Part shown: one piece after another, positions 10,741-22,087 of the stretch
How the letters are laid out: the number at the start of each line of letters is the position of its first letter
Position numbering within the stretch: the first letter of the stretch is position 1
Assembly: GCA_963922205.1 (NCBI GenBank)
Contig: CAWUHX010000064.1
Coordinates: forward strand, 434,001-498,000
Length of the DNA stretch: 64,000 nt
Direction of reading: 5' to 3'
From: Romanomermis culicivorax
Taxonomy: Eukaryota; Nematoda; Enoplea; Mermithida; Mermithidae
Notes under the pieces: generated by a model
Database searches by the model: none
Told to the model about the DNA's origin: nothing
The model's input: the letters and a program-made list of their open reading frames with translations, nothing else
Translations under genes and position numbers: made by a program

Positions 10741-11993
10741 CTAGATGAGAAATCCTGTACCCGCCAGCACTGCCAGCGTGATGAGTGTGTTGAAGATCAA
10801 CTGGACTGGCCCACTCAAAAGAGACTGTAAGCCCTGTATGAGGTTGTGCTGCTGACCAGTAATCAAGTGGTTTGCTGCCAGACCAACACCTTCCAGTGAG
10901 GCTTTGATGTCAGTCCCTACCCCCGCAACGGCCTGATACAGAGTATCTGGTTGTAGGGATAAACCAGTGGTATAATTTACCAACTGGTTTAAGACCGCTT
11001 CAATTTGCTCAGTCTTGTAGATGTACTGTTTAAAGAAGGCAAAACTTGAAGGGGTCATCGCCAACAGATTGTAAAAGAGCGCAGGAGCGTCAAAGTGAGT
11101 GAAGTTGAAGCGCTGTTTCCAGAACAGTTCAAGCTGAATGTGGCTCACATGGACTGTGCCGGACTCAGTAAACCAGCCCGAGCGATTTTGGAAAATCCCC
11201 ATAAAGTGATGGGTACACGGCACTTTTGGGCTGAATTTAGTGAGATCTGGGCCACGGGGGGTGGCAAAATAAATGGTACCGCCAACCTGTACGGGTAGAT
11301 ACTTGTAACAGGTGTCCCCCACTCAGTACGAATGGTAGACATAAGTGGCGTTGACCTTTTGACACGGCCATATCATCAGTGCTTCACCCCTAAATTCCGC
11401 CGTCAGATCATTCCTTTGCAGGAATGCCCGTGCTCCTAGTGTAGGGTCAAAATGAAGCAACTGCCAAGTCAGATCAAGGTAGCATTGAGCGTGAGAACAC
11501 AACTCAAGCCACATGAACCGAAAATTGTTAATTTCCGATTCTTTGATCTGCTGAGCCAGGTAGTTCAGTTTGGCATTGATGGGGTCAGGGACGGAGTCCT
11601 TTGCCAATCCAAACAACCTTTGGGTCAAATTAAATCTTCCGTGGATGCGTAGAAGAAGACCCTGATCCGTTCGTACTGTGTTCAACCGTAGGTCAGGACA
11701 TAGCCGAAAGACATGAGAGTTTCCCGGGATCTTCAGAGCAACCTACAAATCATCGATGATGATATGGTTCCCTGACACAGATGCAGTGTAATTACCCTGA
11801 GGTTGATAATGACACTGTCCTGTAAAGTTTGTGGCAGGCCAAACAATTACCCCGTCAAGAGTAGTGCTTTGACCTGCAGTGGGACTGCATCCACTTACAT
11901 CTCTTAAGGTACTTGGAGCTGTAGTGCCATCCCATGAAGCGACCTGTCCCTCCTCAATAAAGAGGTTAGTCACTGTCTTGCAGACCTCACTGC
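10741..11993 (-). pseudogene. Envelope-type glycoprotein encoded upstream of protease
   Basis: The three open stretches (11993-11743, 11685-11323, 11322-10741) share one frame, separated only by TAG at 11743 and TGA at 11323. Seen directly: many N-glycosylation sequons (NFT, NYT, NLT, NAT, NRS), scattered cysteines, a Gln/Leu-rich helical stretch, then a hydrophobic anchor VQLIFNTLITLAVLAGTGFL and, after a TAG, a basic tail RLRKRQ. The layout is a type I fusion or attachment glycoprotein. The cysteine and proline spacing of the central part (CYKYLPV, then SPKVPC) recalls glycoproteins of chuvirus-like negative-strand viruses that invertebrate LTR elements have captured; this is an inference. 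The N-terminus is missing because hAT sequence starts at 11994. Confidence 0.65.
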
Positions 11994-14900
11994 TAGGGAT
12001 CAGCCAAGGGCGTGGCCTCGGGCTCCGCTGCCTATTGGTACCCTCCACCACCCTCAGGCTCGGCCCAGGGTGTCGATCGAAAATGGCCGAGGCTGAGGAT
12101 TATTTGCAACTCTAAAGCAAGTAGGATATTTTTGATGTAAAATGTTTACTGCATCAAAGTGAGGGGTTGACTCCATAAATTCTACAAAATTTGCATAGAA
12201 GACATCTTTGCATTAATTTACCTATTTAGTGTTACACTTTTTAATATAATAATGTGATGTGATGTGTGAGAATATTATGTCTACCTATACAATGTAGCAG
12301 TTTTATTGTGACTATTGAAGGCGGGCTGTGTAGTATGTACTGTGTTTGTGTAGATTATCTTTTTCTGTTCGTATTTCATTACATTTGATTTCTTTAAATA
12401 TTCATTTTTCAGCAAAACTTATACACTCATTATTAGTCATTATCATGTCTGTAGTGTGGCAATTTTTCGAAATTTGCGACAATGATGCATCGATGGCAAA
12501 ATGTTTGTTATGTAAATCTGTTTACAGTCGCGGCAAAGGAACAACATCTAAATTTTATACAACATCAACATTGCTGAGTCATTTGAAGACCAAACATTTC
12601 AATCAGTACAATGATGCAGTTCAAGAAAAACAGTCTGTCGCCAAACGTAAGCAGGAACAGAAAGATTTGACGTCACTTCCGGCTCTGAAAACAAGTAACG
12701 ATGACAAAAACAAGCCCACGCCTAGGAAGCAACTTAAAATTAAAGACATTATGACTTCAACAACACTGCTGCCACTGACATCCCGAATTTAAATTGAGTT
12801 CAAATATGAAATAATGGAGTGGCTAGTTGATGCTGGTCTTCCTTACACAACAGTCGACAACGAACGATTGCGTCATATTTTCGAAAAATATACTTTGCGT
12901 TTGACGTTGCTTTCAGAGTCGCATTTTAGGCAGGCGCTCATGCCTGAAATGTACAATAAGGTAAATAAAGCATGAAATCCAATTCATTCATACCTATTGA
13001 TTACATACAATATTACTAGTAGTATTTATTATTTAAATGAACTCATTTATGTCAATTAATAAAAGATTAAAAATGTATGAAAAATTATTTTCAAAGGTTA
13101 AATTAAATGGTAATAGATAAGATATGCTTACACAGGTCAAGGCTGAAGTGACAGGACGATTGGCAGCAGGGATTGAATTTTTTTCGATCACTACGGACAT
13201 GTGGACATCCTCATCTATGGATGCTTACATGGGTAATAAATATAGGATGATGGGTATATATCATAATTCACATAATGAAATTAATTTTGCCATTTGATAT
13301 GCAGCTGTAATGGTGCATTTCGTCGACAAGAACACGTGGGAGCGCAGATTGGTCGTCTTGGATTTTTCTGTTTCGACGATGAGCACACAGGCGAAAATAT
13401 CGCTGATGCCTTGCGATCGGTGCTGCACATACACAGTTTACGCAATAAGTTGCACTTGATTATTCGGGACAACTCTGCCAATGTCGTCAAGGCGATGATA
13501 GTAGGAGGATTCACTAGAGTTGGTTGCTTTCTCCATGCTATGCATTTGATGGTTACAAAAAGCATTGATGCCCAACGTTCCGTCATAAATCTGTTGGCCA
13601 AAGTACTATTTTCCAGAAAAACGTTCTTCATTAGACTTTTAACGAAAATGTATTCAACAGATTCGTCAAGTGTCGAAAGCATGCAACACAGGCAACGGAA
13701 AACGGTCGCTTCAAAGAGCCCAGAAAAAGTTGGAAGCATCCGATTGTGTTCTTTTGCTTGATGAGCCAACCAGATGGTCGAGTACATATCAAATGACAGC
13801 CAGATTTGAGCAGCAAAAGCGTGTGATCAAAGAGGTATTCTACGAATAGGACAAACTGGGCCAATACGCATTAACTAAATCAGAATGGGAGTTGTTATCG
13901 GAAGTAAAAATATAACTTGTTTCATCCCCATTTCTATTCGGTATAACAAGAGTTTCATTTATATTCAAGCTGAACAAAATACTTGCATTCTTTGCTGAAA
14001 GTGTTACAGTGAACGAGAAAGAAGATTCGTGTATTTCTGAACAACTTGCTGAAGCGAAGTAAATAACATGTTTAATATATTATATTTTACCTCTGTACTA
14101 CACTATTCAGTATTTTTTCAGATTGTTGCTGAAAAAAATCAAAAAAGAATCATTTAAAGGCATCAGAAGGTTCAAAGACGAATTGATTTCCAAAATCAAA
14201 CAATACTTTTACGGTGATGACGATCGGCTACATTTCGGTTCAATTGAATTGAACAAAAATTATTCTATCGCTAGTTTGTTAGACCCACGTTTCAAAAAGA
14301 TGGTATATTATCATAATACTTAGACAGTAATAAAAAATTGTTTTGAAAATGATTTATTCAACAGTGCTTTACACAAATGAAGATTGCTGATGGCGCAGAA
14401 TGACAACTGGTCGATAAAGTCACGGATTTATTGACAGAAGTGTTGAATGTACAAAGCACCCTGGCGAAGGCATTGCAGTCGAACGATCAAACGTCTCACA
14501 AGTGAGTTGATTACCCATAGTATGTATTACTCAGTTCCCTCAGGAAAAATTTTCGTTTAGCCACTACAAATTGCTCGATGAAGATGAGGAAGACGGCCAA
14601 TGTGAACAAATTATCAGCGCTGTCAATTCAGTACCCTCTAGTCAGCCGTCTGCTCAACCTAAAAAACTTGAACAGACCGCGTACCAAAAGGCTAAAGCGA
14701 TGGTTTCCAACTATTTGGCTAAGGAGCGAATTACAAGCTGCCCGTTGAAATTTTGGCAAAAAAATTGCAAGAATAGCCCTGAATTAGCAAAGGTATGTAT
14801 GTTTACAATCTAATTGAAAGAAATTGAACTTAATCAGTACGTGTGGCAGTCAGTCTTGAGACTAGATCTCCTCATGCGTTTTTGAGCAAGAATGACTAAA

Positions 14901-15485
14901 AAATAATTTCTCTTTTAGTTAAAATGTTGCTTTGCTAAGTTAGTGTATACCTTATTAAGCTCGCTCTGAAATACTCTTAGCCACCGCTGAGTTCAGTTTC
15001 GAGTGAGCACGAGTTCAAAATGGCTCGAAACATAGCCAATGGCGACCAAAACCGGCTGCTGCCGGAAAATGTTCAGAAATTATTATTTCTGAAACACAAC
15101 CTGAAGGCACTCCGGTATGAATCATACACACTACCTTCAGTCGTTGCCGGTGGTATGACTGCCAGTGCAAATGACGAAGACGACGTGGCCGTCTATGAAT
15201 CCGAGTGAAATTTACTTGACTTTCTCAATTGAAATTATTTGTTATTGCTTTCAAGTTTCAACCTACATACATAAAATTTTTTTATGTTTTGAATTACTTG
15301 TTGAAGATCATAAAGGCAAGAGTAAAGAAGTCTCTTATTAGTATTACCAGTGACCAGTGTATTAATATAATATCATGTTAAAAAAATCCTGGGCCTCAGC
15401 CTCAGCCTCGGCCGAGCCGAGGATTTCAAAAATTCTCGCCTCGGCTGAGGTCGAGGCTTTTTATTTTACCCTCGGCCAATCCCTA
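11994..15485 (+). mobile_element. hAT transposon with multi-exon transposase relic
   Basis: The right end reads CTCGGCCAATCCCTA and the left end TAGGGATCAGCCAAGG, an imperfect inverted pair. Both ends also carry GGCCGAGGCTGAGG subterminal motifs. A BED zinc-finger hAT transposase lies between. I could not find a matching 8-bp duplication, so the left boundary is approximate and may reflect a rearrangement that also removed the 5' part of the Gypsy element. Confidence 0.65.
12445..15208 (+). pseudogene. hAT-family transposase, five or more exons, decayed
   Basis: It begins at ATG 12445 with a BED zinc finger (CLLC, then HLKTKH). Further blocks: EWLVDAGLPYTTVDN (exon ending 12960), ITTDMWTSSSMDAYM (exon 13136-13232), VMVHFVDKNTWER from 13305, then HTGENIADALR and RDNSANVVKAM, DEPTRWSSTYQM, SIASLLDPRFKKM near 14260, and the C-terminal dimerisation block RNRLLPE-like QNRLLPENVQKLLFL near 15050. 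Exons are joined by short GT-AG introns (for example 12961-13135). Breaks: TAA at 12790, a frame change near 13378, TAG at 13848, TGA at 14399 and TGA near 15004. In active relatives the protein cuts and reinserts the element. Confidence 0.8.
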
Positions 15486-18400
15486 GTAGCAGAATCTATA
15501 TAGTCTTACTGCATTCTAAAACAAAAACCTGAAAACATGGTGAGAATGATCAATGAATATGATGGAAACTTAGCACAAAGCTTTTGTGTTTCCAAACGAA
15601 AAAGTCAAACATGGTGAGAAAATCAATGAACCTCACATTGAAGCTTAACACCGAAAATGCTACATGTTTTTAGGTGTTGCAGCACCCGTTTGGCTAACAC
15701 AACACATGCCACCAAATCGAATTTTACTAGTTGAAGCACCAGGCTTACTTTTTACACCACCTCTATATCACCCTGCATGATTAATGAAATTTTGATCATA
15801 TTACACCATCAAACATACTTTCTACACCCACTATATCGCTCAACCCAGTTAAGGTATCAAACTTTGATGTATATGTTTTGTACAGTAGTATCTTTTGTGT
15901 ACCCCCTGTAAGCCCATATAACTACAAACCAAGAAAACAAAACAGTATCTCAAAAAATGACTAGTTGAATCCCATTTGTCACAGTATGCCAATGTAGCAA
16001 AACATAATGTAACAAAGTGCAGCTGAACATTTGAGCAACACAATTTTCTGCGTAAAGTAAGATGCTATGTATTCAGAATGTCCAGCAGTTTCACAAAATG
16101 AAAGTGCATGACTTTTCTTCGTTTCTCAAGCTTTTGGCCAGAATTTTCCACGATTTTTAGTTCCAAACTGAAATGCGGTAAATGTGTGCACCACAGGGGT
16201 ACTTGAAAAATTTGCTGATATTTTCAGTCAACTAGATACTGAAAAAAAATTAAAACATACTGGAAATCAGCCACTTTTCATAAATTTGGTTGAAATGATA
16301 GAAATCAAGCAACCAAGCAAAATTTAAGATTTTTCAACCAGAAAGAACTTCTGTCATGGTCCAGCACTGAATAGAAGTTGTACAGACGTGTATAACATTA
16401 TAAAACAGACATTATAATAAAAAACTATATTGAATAGATTTTGAAATATTTTCACATTTGTCAATTCTGTGATTTGTAAGCTCAACAATTTTTTTCTGAA
16501 ATTAAATTTTCCTTAGTATTACAGTTCTTATCTTTCTCGTTTCAGTAGCTGCCAACTTGATTAGGTAGCAGATCTGCTATCTACTGCACATCCCCTTTCT
16601 AGTGCATGATGGCTACTTAATGCACATCCCCTACCATAATCACATCGGCTACTAGAAAGTAAAAATTGCTATCATTTTCATGAGGGTTTTCCGAAGACAA
16701 AAGAATAAAAGAAAATTGAATACAGTAGGCATTCTGCAAGGTGAAAATATTATGTTTGTCCATTTTTATAGAACCATGAGAATGGTTAAAAAAGACTACA
16801 AAGGGTCTACCTAGAGATAAGTCACTAATGAGTAAAAGTAAGTAATAAAATCATCAAAATGGCAACATTCTAATGAGCAAAAAATTTTCATCAACATAAG
16901 AAAGTGACCACATAAGCACCTCAAGTGACACAACAATAAGTCTAAACAGTTGTTTGTCATTCTTTACTTCTACCAATCCCAGTAATGAAAATATCGTTTT
17001 CGTATTTTTTAAATTTTTTTAGCTCTTTTCAACTAGTTTCCAATATTTTATCATTTTGACTTCAAATTAAAGAAAAGACTATTGCTGAATATATGTAACT
17101 CGCAAGCTGACAAGGGACTGATTGTTTTCAGCAAATGTGGATCCATAGAAACTGTGTTGGGCACCCTGTTGCTGGCAAAGTCACGATTGGGAAGTCAACA
17201 TGCAGATCAACAAAGTGGATGACCGGTGGCGCAGACAATTTGCATAGCAATGGAGCACCACAGAAAGACGAAAAAAAAGATGAAAAATCATTCTTGTTTT
17301 TTTATATTTTTGGTTAGTTTTATGCCAACATCCACAAGTAAAACCTTTCACCCACAACTACTTTTAATTTGTATAAATTACTTTGTGGTTCATCTAACAT
17401 TCTTTCTACTATTTGTATTATATATTAGCCTATAAATTTAGTTATGACATTACCATAGGAGCGAAGGGCCAAAGGACCAGGCACCGCTGCATGCAGGCAT
17501 CAAGACAAAGGAAAACCCTCAGAGAGATCCTTCAAGTGAGTTCTTTCCTGAGGTGGAAGCTTTCTCTTCTGAAAGGCTATGAGGAGCCATTGTGACGCCC
17601 CTTAGCAAAGGTAAGTTAGTAATTGTTGTTGCACGGTTTGGGGGACCAAACTGTTGTGCAATATCCGAAAGATAGCCAAGGAGTAGCTCTAACAAGTTCA
17701 GGCCAAAACAAACCTATTTTTCTTTAACCCTAAGGAAAGACTTGCCCAACAGCTGTCCCATTTCTATCTAAACTTATTTAAGATAACCCAGGGCCAAGAA
17801 CAACAAATCACTACATCTCATTAAGGTTCATGACACACATTTAGTAGAACACAATTTCTTGCATTCACTTCAAAAAATATCAGGCAAATTGAAACTTTCG
17901 ATGTGCATTAGTTGCAACAGCATAATTTCTTATTTTTGAAGTTACCAGTTCGGACAACAAGTTACCAGTTCGGAAAAAAATCTGACATGGCTGAAGAAAA
18001 TATGGCCCCAATTGTTTTCATGACTTAAAATGAAGATCCGAGATGACCAGAAGTCAAACAATGTCCAGTATGCCTACAATGTCTGCTAAATCCTATACTC
18101 AAATTTGTGAAAAAAACAAAGTCACAGCAAAATCAATTCTGTCATTGTTCAGATCAGAAAACGATTTAAATTATTAGTGGAACAGAAGGTAGGACACACT
18201 AAAATGGCTGTCTTGTAGTTTCTAGCTGTTAAATAGTCCTCATGATTGGCTCTATTCTACTCTGTAAAACATTTCGATTTTCTCAGTTTTTGTCAATTTT
18301 TCAAAATTTATTTGTGAAAAAACAGACCTATAGTATTTTCGATTCTAGTCAGTCAATAATCGTGCAATCTGGTTGAAATGCCACAGTTTTTGTTCGAGAT

Positions 18401-18913
18401 GTTTTACCTATCGATGGCAGGAAACTGAATTTCTTGAAATGCTCCTAGAAAGCAAGTAATAGTGCATATTTTCACAATTGGCTGATGAACAATACGTCAT
18501 ATAGGACTGGAAACATTTAAGCATGCTGACCTAACCTTTAACAGTTTTCCGGGTGACAAATTTTACAATGAAAGGTCTATGTAAACGATTTTGACGACAA
18601 TACTGATTTGTGTCACTTTTCTATTGGCAAGAATTTTATAAAAAAAACAAACTATAGTTTGATTTTTGATTACCAAGCGATAATTCGTTTGTAACATCTA
18701 CACACTGAGCTGAAGGAAAAAATACTGTGATTTGAAAAATACTATTTTTGGAATCTGATAATCAAGTAATGTAATATTTATTTCATCAACATCATTTACT
18801 GTAGTTTCAATATACCTATGTACACGGGCGATACAGGTGTGGCAATTCTATGCTTTGTTTAAAGGTTTTAGACTTTGTTCTTTGCATGTTACAGTTTACT
18901 GTACATATCGGCA
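15486..18913. other. No gene seen; AT-rich intergenic or old repeat DNA
   Basis: No open frame over 70 codons looks coding and no structured repeat stands out. Short stop-bounded frames at 15849-16043 and 17135-17595 show no recognisable motif. Confidence 0.5.
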
Positions 18914-18921
18914 CATGTATA

Positions 18922-20135
18922 TACTAAGCATTAGGGACAAAGCGTGTAGCCCTCTTCTGATTGGTCGGCAATTGAGTCCCACCCCCTCACGCAAACATGT
19001 TATTTACTCTACAGTATGTGCGTATTATTGATTGTACTATTTTAACTAACAACTTCATTTGGAAGAGCCTCAACAGTGCTACTGCTCTGCCCTGAGCCTA
19101 AGCCTAAGGAAAATTTGCAGAAACCAGTGACTTATAGCCAACAGAAACTTCATTTTCATGTGTAATTTTAAGTTCCATGAGAGTGCTGGAAAATTTTCCT
19201 ATTTCCCTTTTAAAACGCATATAGAGCATTTTCAACATCTCAAAAATTTTGAACAATCAACAGGGGGTTGGAAGTTTCGGCCAATCAAAAGAGGGCTACG
19301 CTGTAACGACCAGTTTCTGACTTATACTTTTACTTGCTCCTGAACTGATCTGCGATGATCCACGAGGACAGTGGTAACAACAAACGATTGTGATAAAACG
19401 ACAAAATAAATAAATGATAAGTCAACGATATAAAAATATGCCTTTTAACCTCTCGACACGTCCCGCATAAAAACGCTTCCACCAATTTTACATAAATCTT
19501 AATCAAAAAATCTGTCTTTTTCCGCATTCTTCTGTCTTTTATACCGCCTCTTTGATCCACGCCCTCGCATCGTGGGAGGTCCCCTTCCGTCGGCTCGCCT
19601 AACCAATCGCTGCTTCGCTTACCTGTTCCGCCTACTGTATGTTTCTTTCGCCACGCCCCTTACGTTAATTTACTCCTAATTTCCACGCTTGCATGCCTTT
19701 TAACAAACAGTATGCTTTGCCGCCTATGTTTTTTAGTTTTTCATGTATTTTACGGTTTTCTATGCATTCCTCCTAAATCTTCTGTCTGGGTCGGGATTTC
19801 TGTACTTTCTACATGGGCAGGTGTGTTTACGCGTTTTGGAGGGGATTATTGTACCTACAGAATGTGTATCTTCATGTGCATTATGAGGGTCAGGTGCCAA
19901 TGTGGAAATAATTATGTCCATCTTTAATTGGGTCAATGGGGTGTGGGATGATCAAAATAAAGTACTTCACGTAATTTTATAGGAATGTTTGGGTGTGAAT
20001 CCCAGACACCCTTGAGATGATAAAATGCGAAAATGAAATAATATCTAATAAATGTCTATCACATACGGTATGCTACATATTTACAGTACTGCTTTAGCAG
20101 GTACGTTACAACGCCCATCGTCCCTAATGCTTAGT
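18922..20135. mobile_element. hAT-like MITE split by a solo LTR
   Basis: The left arm starts TACTAAGCATTAGGGAC and continues GTAGCCCTCTTCTGATTGG. The right arm is its complement, ending GTCCCTAATGCTTAGT. CATGTATA flanks both sides exactly (18914-18921 and 20136-20143), an 8-bp target duplication. Without the LTR insertion it is about 400 bp. It has no coding capacity. A truncated relative of the left arm lies near 36137. Confidence 0.75.
19302..20110 (+). repeat. Solo LTR, 809 bp, with 4-bp target duplication
   Basis: It starts TGTAACGACC and ends GGTACGTTACA, with TGTAAC/GTTACA inverted termini. ACGC lies on both sides (19298-19301 and 20111-20114). The last 190 bp match the LTR at 25796-26687 almost base for base; the middle is more diverged. 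It contains AATAAAGTACTTC near 19957, a likely polyadenylation region. No internal region remains, so it formed by LTR-LTR recombination. Confidence 0.8.
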
Positions 20136-20244
20136 CATGTATATCAGCAAAACGCACAAAGCATGGACAGGGTTTTTTTTTGCATCTGGCAACCAAATTT
20201 TGGGCTGTGTGTCATATGCCTGTTTTATTGTGGGTGTTAGAAGA

Positions 20245-20636
20245 GATGAAAAAATGTATGGAACGTAGGGAGCATGCAGAACACTTTAAATCAGGACACT
20301 CAGAGTGTTTGACGAATTTCATGCAACAATAATCGAATGGAGGTGATTGACTGGCTCATAGAGAGCACTATGTCAATTTATCCAAGGAAAGTCCCTTAAT
20401 CATTTAAGGTTTTCCGTGCCAAAACTCGGAATGCCCTAGCCTACCCTACTAGGAGTTAAACTCAACTACTCAAACCATTTTCCAAATAGTTTGACAACCT
20501 AGATCACACGTGTGGTTTTCAATTTACTAAACTATACAAAGCACCACTTCACTCTCAAAAATATATGTGTCACATGTGAAAATACACACAACCACATGTC
20601 AGCACTTCAGACAACAAGAATAAAACTTTCACAATC
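20245..20636 (+). repeat. Diverged LTR related to the 580-bp LTRs at 27.6 and 35.0 kb, truncated
   Basis: Shared blocks include GAGAGCACTATGTCAATTTA, CCAAATAGTTTGAC, and GGTTTTCAATTTACTA, all in the same order as in the young Gypsy LTR. It ends abruptly where the DIRS element begins, so the DIRS insertion probably cut it. Confidence 0.6.
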
Positions 20637-20750
20637 CTTCTTTAATGCCTTGACTTAACTAAATGCACATTCACCCCATCAGCTGGATACTAAGCTCCAC
20701 CCATTACCATACCTGTTAGCTAGAAAAAACGCCTCTTTCTCATTGTTCAT
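20637..20750 (+). repeat. DIRS left inverted terminal repeat
   Basis: It reads CTTCTTTAATGCC at the outer end and GCCTCTTTCTCATTGTTCAT at the inner end. It pairs with the complement of 25319-25432 with scattered mismatches. Confidence 0.85.
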
Positions 20751-20787
20751 TCGAGCTCAGGCTGCTAGCTTTCCACTTTGAGTCAAG

Positions 20788-22010
20788 ATGCCCTCACATA
20801 TGGTTTGTAATAGGGCCTCCATACATTCGGTTAGTTCTTTTCGCTCAAGCAAATGGTGTGCCTCTAATTGGTCATCTTGTCGTACTCCAACTGGACGTTC
20901 CAGAAATTCGGATAGCCACCATCGTCGTAGTCGGCGCAGCAACAGTAATTTTGGCCGAAAATCGCGTCGTACATCATGATCTTCTTCCTCATTGTCTTCC
21001 CCTTCGAATTCGAAAAGTAGAACGAGATCACCCATTCCTTCAATGAAAAAGCATTCCTTGGAACCTCGGGTCACTGCATCCTCCGTTGAGGCACCACCCA
21101 AGTCTTTGACTGAAGAAAATCGTGGGGCACGAGTCAAAACAGCCTCCAAAATTGATAAAGCCCCATCCTTTGATGGTGAGGATCATTTAGAGGATCAACC
21201 TATGGAAACGGAGCCAGATCATATCATGGACTCCTCATCAGCAGCTTTACAAGCTGAAATTCCTATTTTTCGGAGGATATTAGGCCGGATCGAAAACGTC
21301 TGATTCTTCTGACAGAAACTCAGTCAATTACCAACTTCGAGTTGCGATGCCATTTTGAAACATCCAAAGGTCGAGCTAGTCGCTACAATAATATACCAAT
21401 TCCTAATTGTCCGGCAGCCTTAGCACTGACACTGGACGAGGACATCAAGTCCTACATCGAAAGAGACAAAAAATGGCTGATCAAAAAAGACGACCATCGT
21501 AGAATTTTTCACCAATCCATCCTAGAGTGCGCCTTCCCTCTTGTCGCAGTTTTGAATGAGAAGGAACGTGGGTCCTTTGACCCTAATTTCATGATGAATG
21601 CTGTTAAACACAGTTTACATCACCTCGGCTATATCCTACAGGATATTATCTACGATTGTCGTTATGAAATTCTGGGAGGTTTGGGCATCAAATCCCACCT
21701 GCTCCCAGGGATTTCGAGCAGTCCAATCCCTACCGAGAAGGCCAGCAGTCAGAAGATGGATGCTAAAACCATGCTTTGTCATCCTCCACTTTTCTGGAAA
21801 TCGTTAAGCAACTACCTAAAAGACAGCAGGCAGAAAAACGGGCTGCACAAGGCTTTCAGAAGATTAGCTTCATCGACGGGTCTAGGTTTTTCCCGAGGGC
21901 ATTACCCAAATTTGTCAACTTTCCAACGCCCGGAAATGGCTAATCGAAGAAATGACAAAAATTGGTCATCTAAGGAGACCAAGTATGTGTCTCAGTGTGT
22001 TCGTTTGTAA
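20788..22010 (+). pseudogene. DIRS gag-like protein, frameshifted
   Basis: Two frames make up this region: 20788-21303 (one stop at 20977-20979, Ser/Arg-rich) and 21342-22010. The second has helical, charged character with [15 protein letters not shown] and a C-terminal RGHYPNLS segment. Position before RT and composition fit the first ORF of DIRS elements, which is poorly conserved. The assignment rests on position more than on motif. Confidence 0.55.
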
Positions 22011-22087
22011 ACTGCACAATTAACAGAAATTACTGCTGGCCGGATTCAACATTTCTTTTCTAACTGGGCAAAACTAACTTCAGATCA

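Larger units (their letters stand above)
4051..11993 (-). mobile_element. Ty3/Gypsy-type element with glycoprotein upstream of pol; 5' end lost
   Basis: Read on the minus strand, the order is envelope-type glycoprotein, protease 1, proline-rich linker, protease 2, RT, RNase H, integrase, polypurine tract and a 1.43-kb 3' LTR. From 11993 to about 9400 a single reading frame is kept, and from about 8835 to 6040 another, each interrupted only by stop codons; one or two frameshifts lie between 9400 and 8756. No gag and no 5' LTR are seen, because a hAT transposon begins at 11994. A second LTR of the same family lies at 61191-62612 in the other orientation. Confidence 0.8.

Noticed and set aside
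12001-12051. N-terminal residues of the glycoprotein frame beyond 11993
   Set aside because: This stretch coincides with the terminal repeat of the hAT element, so the open frame there is probably accidental.
19083-19106. Telomere-like CCTAAGCCTAAG
   Set aside because: Only about two units; too short to be an interstitial telomere array.
20757-21149. 130-codon minus-strand frame rich in Glu and Asp
   Set aside because: It is the antisense of the Ser/Arg-rich DIRS gag-like frame.
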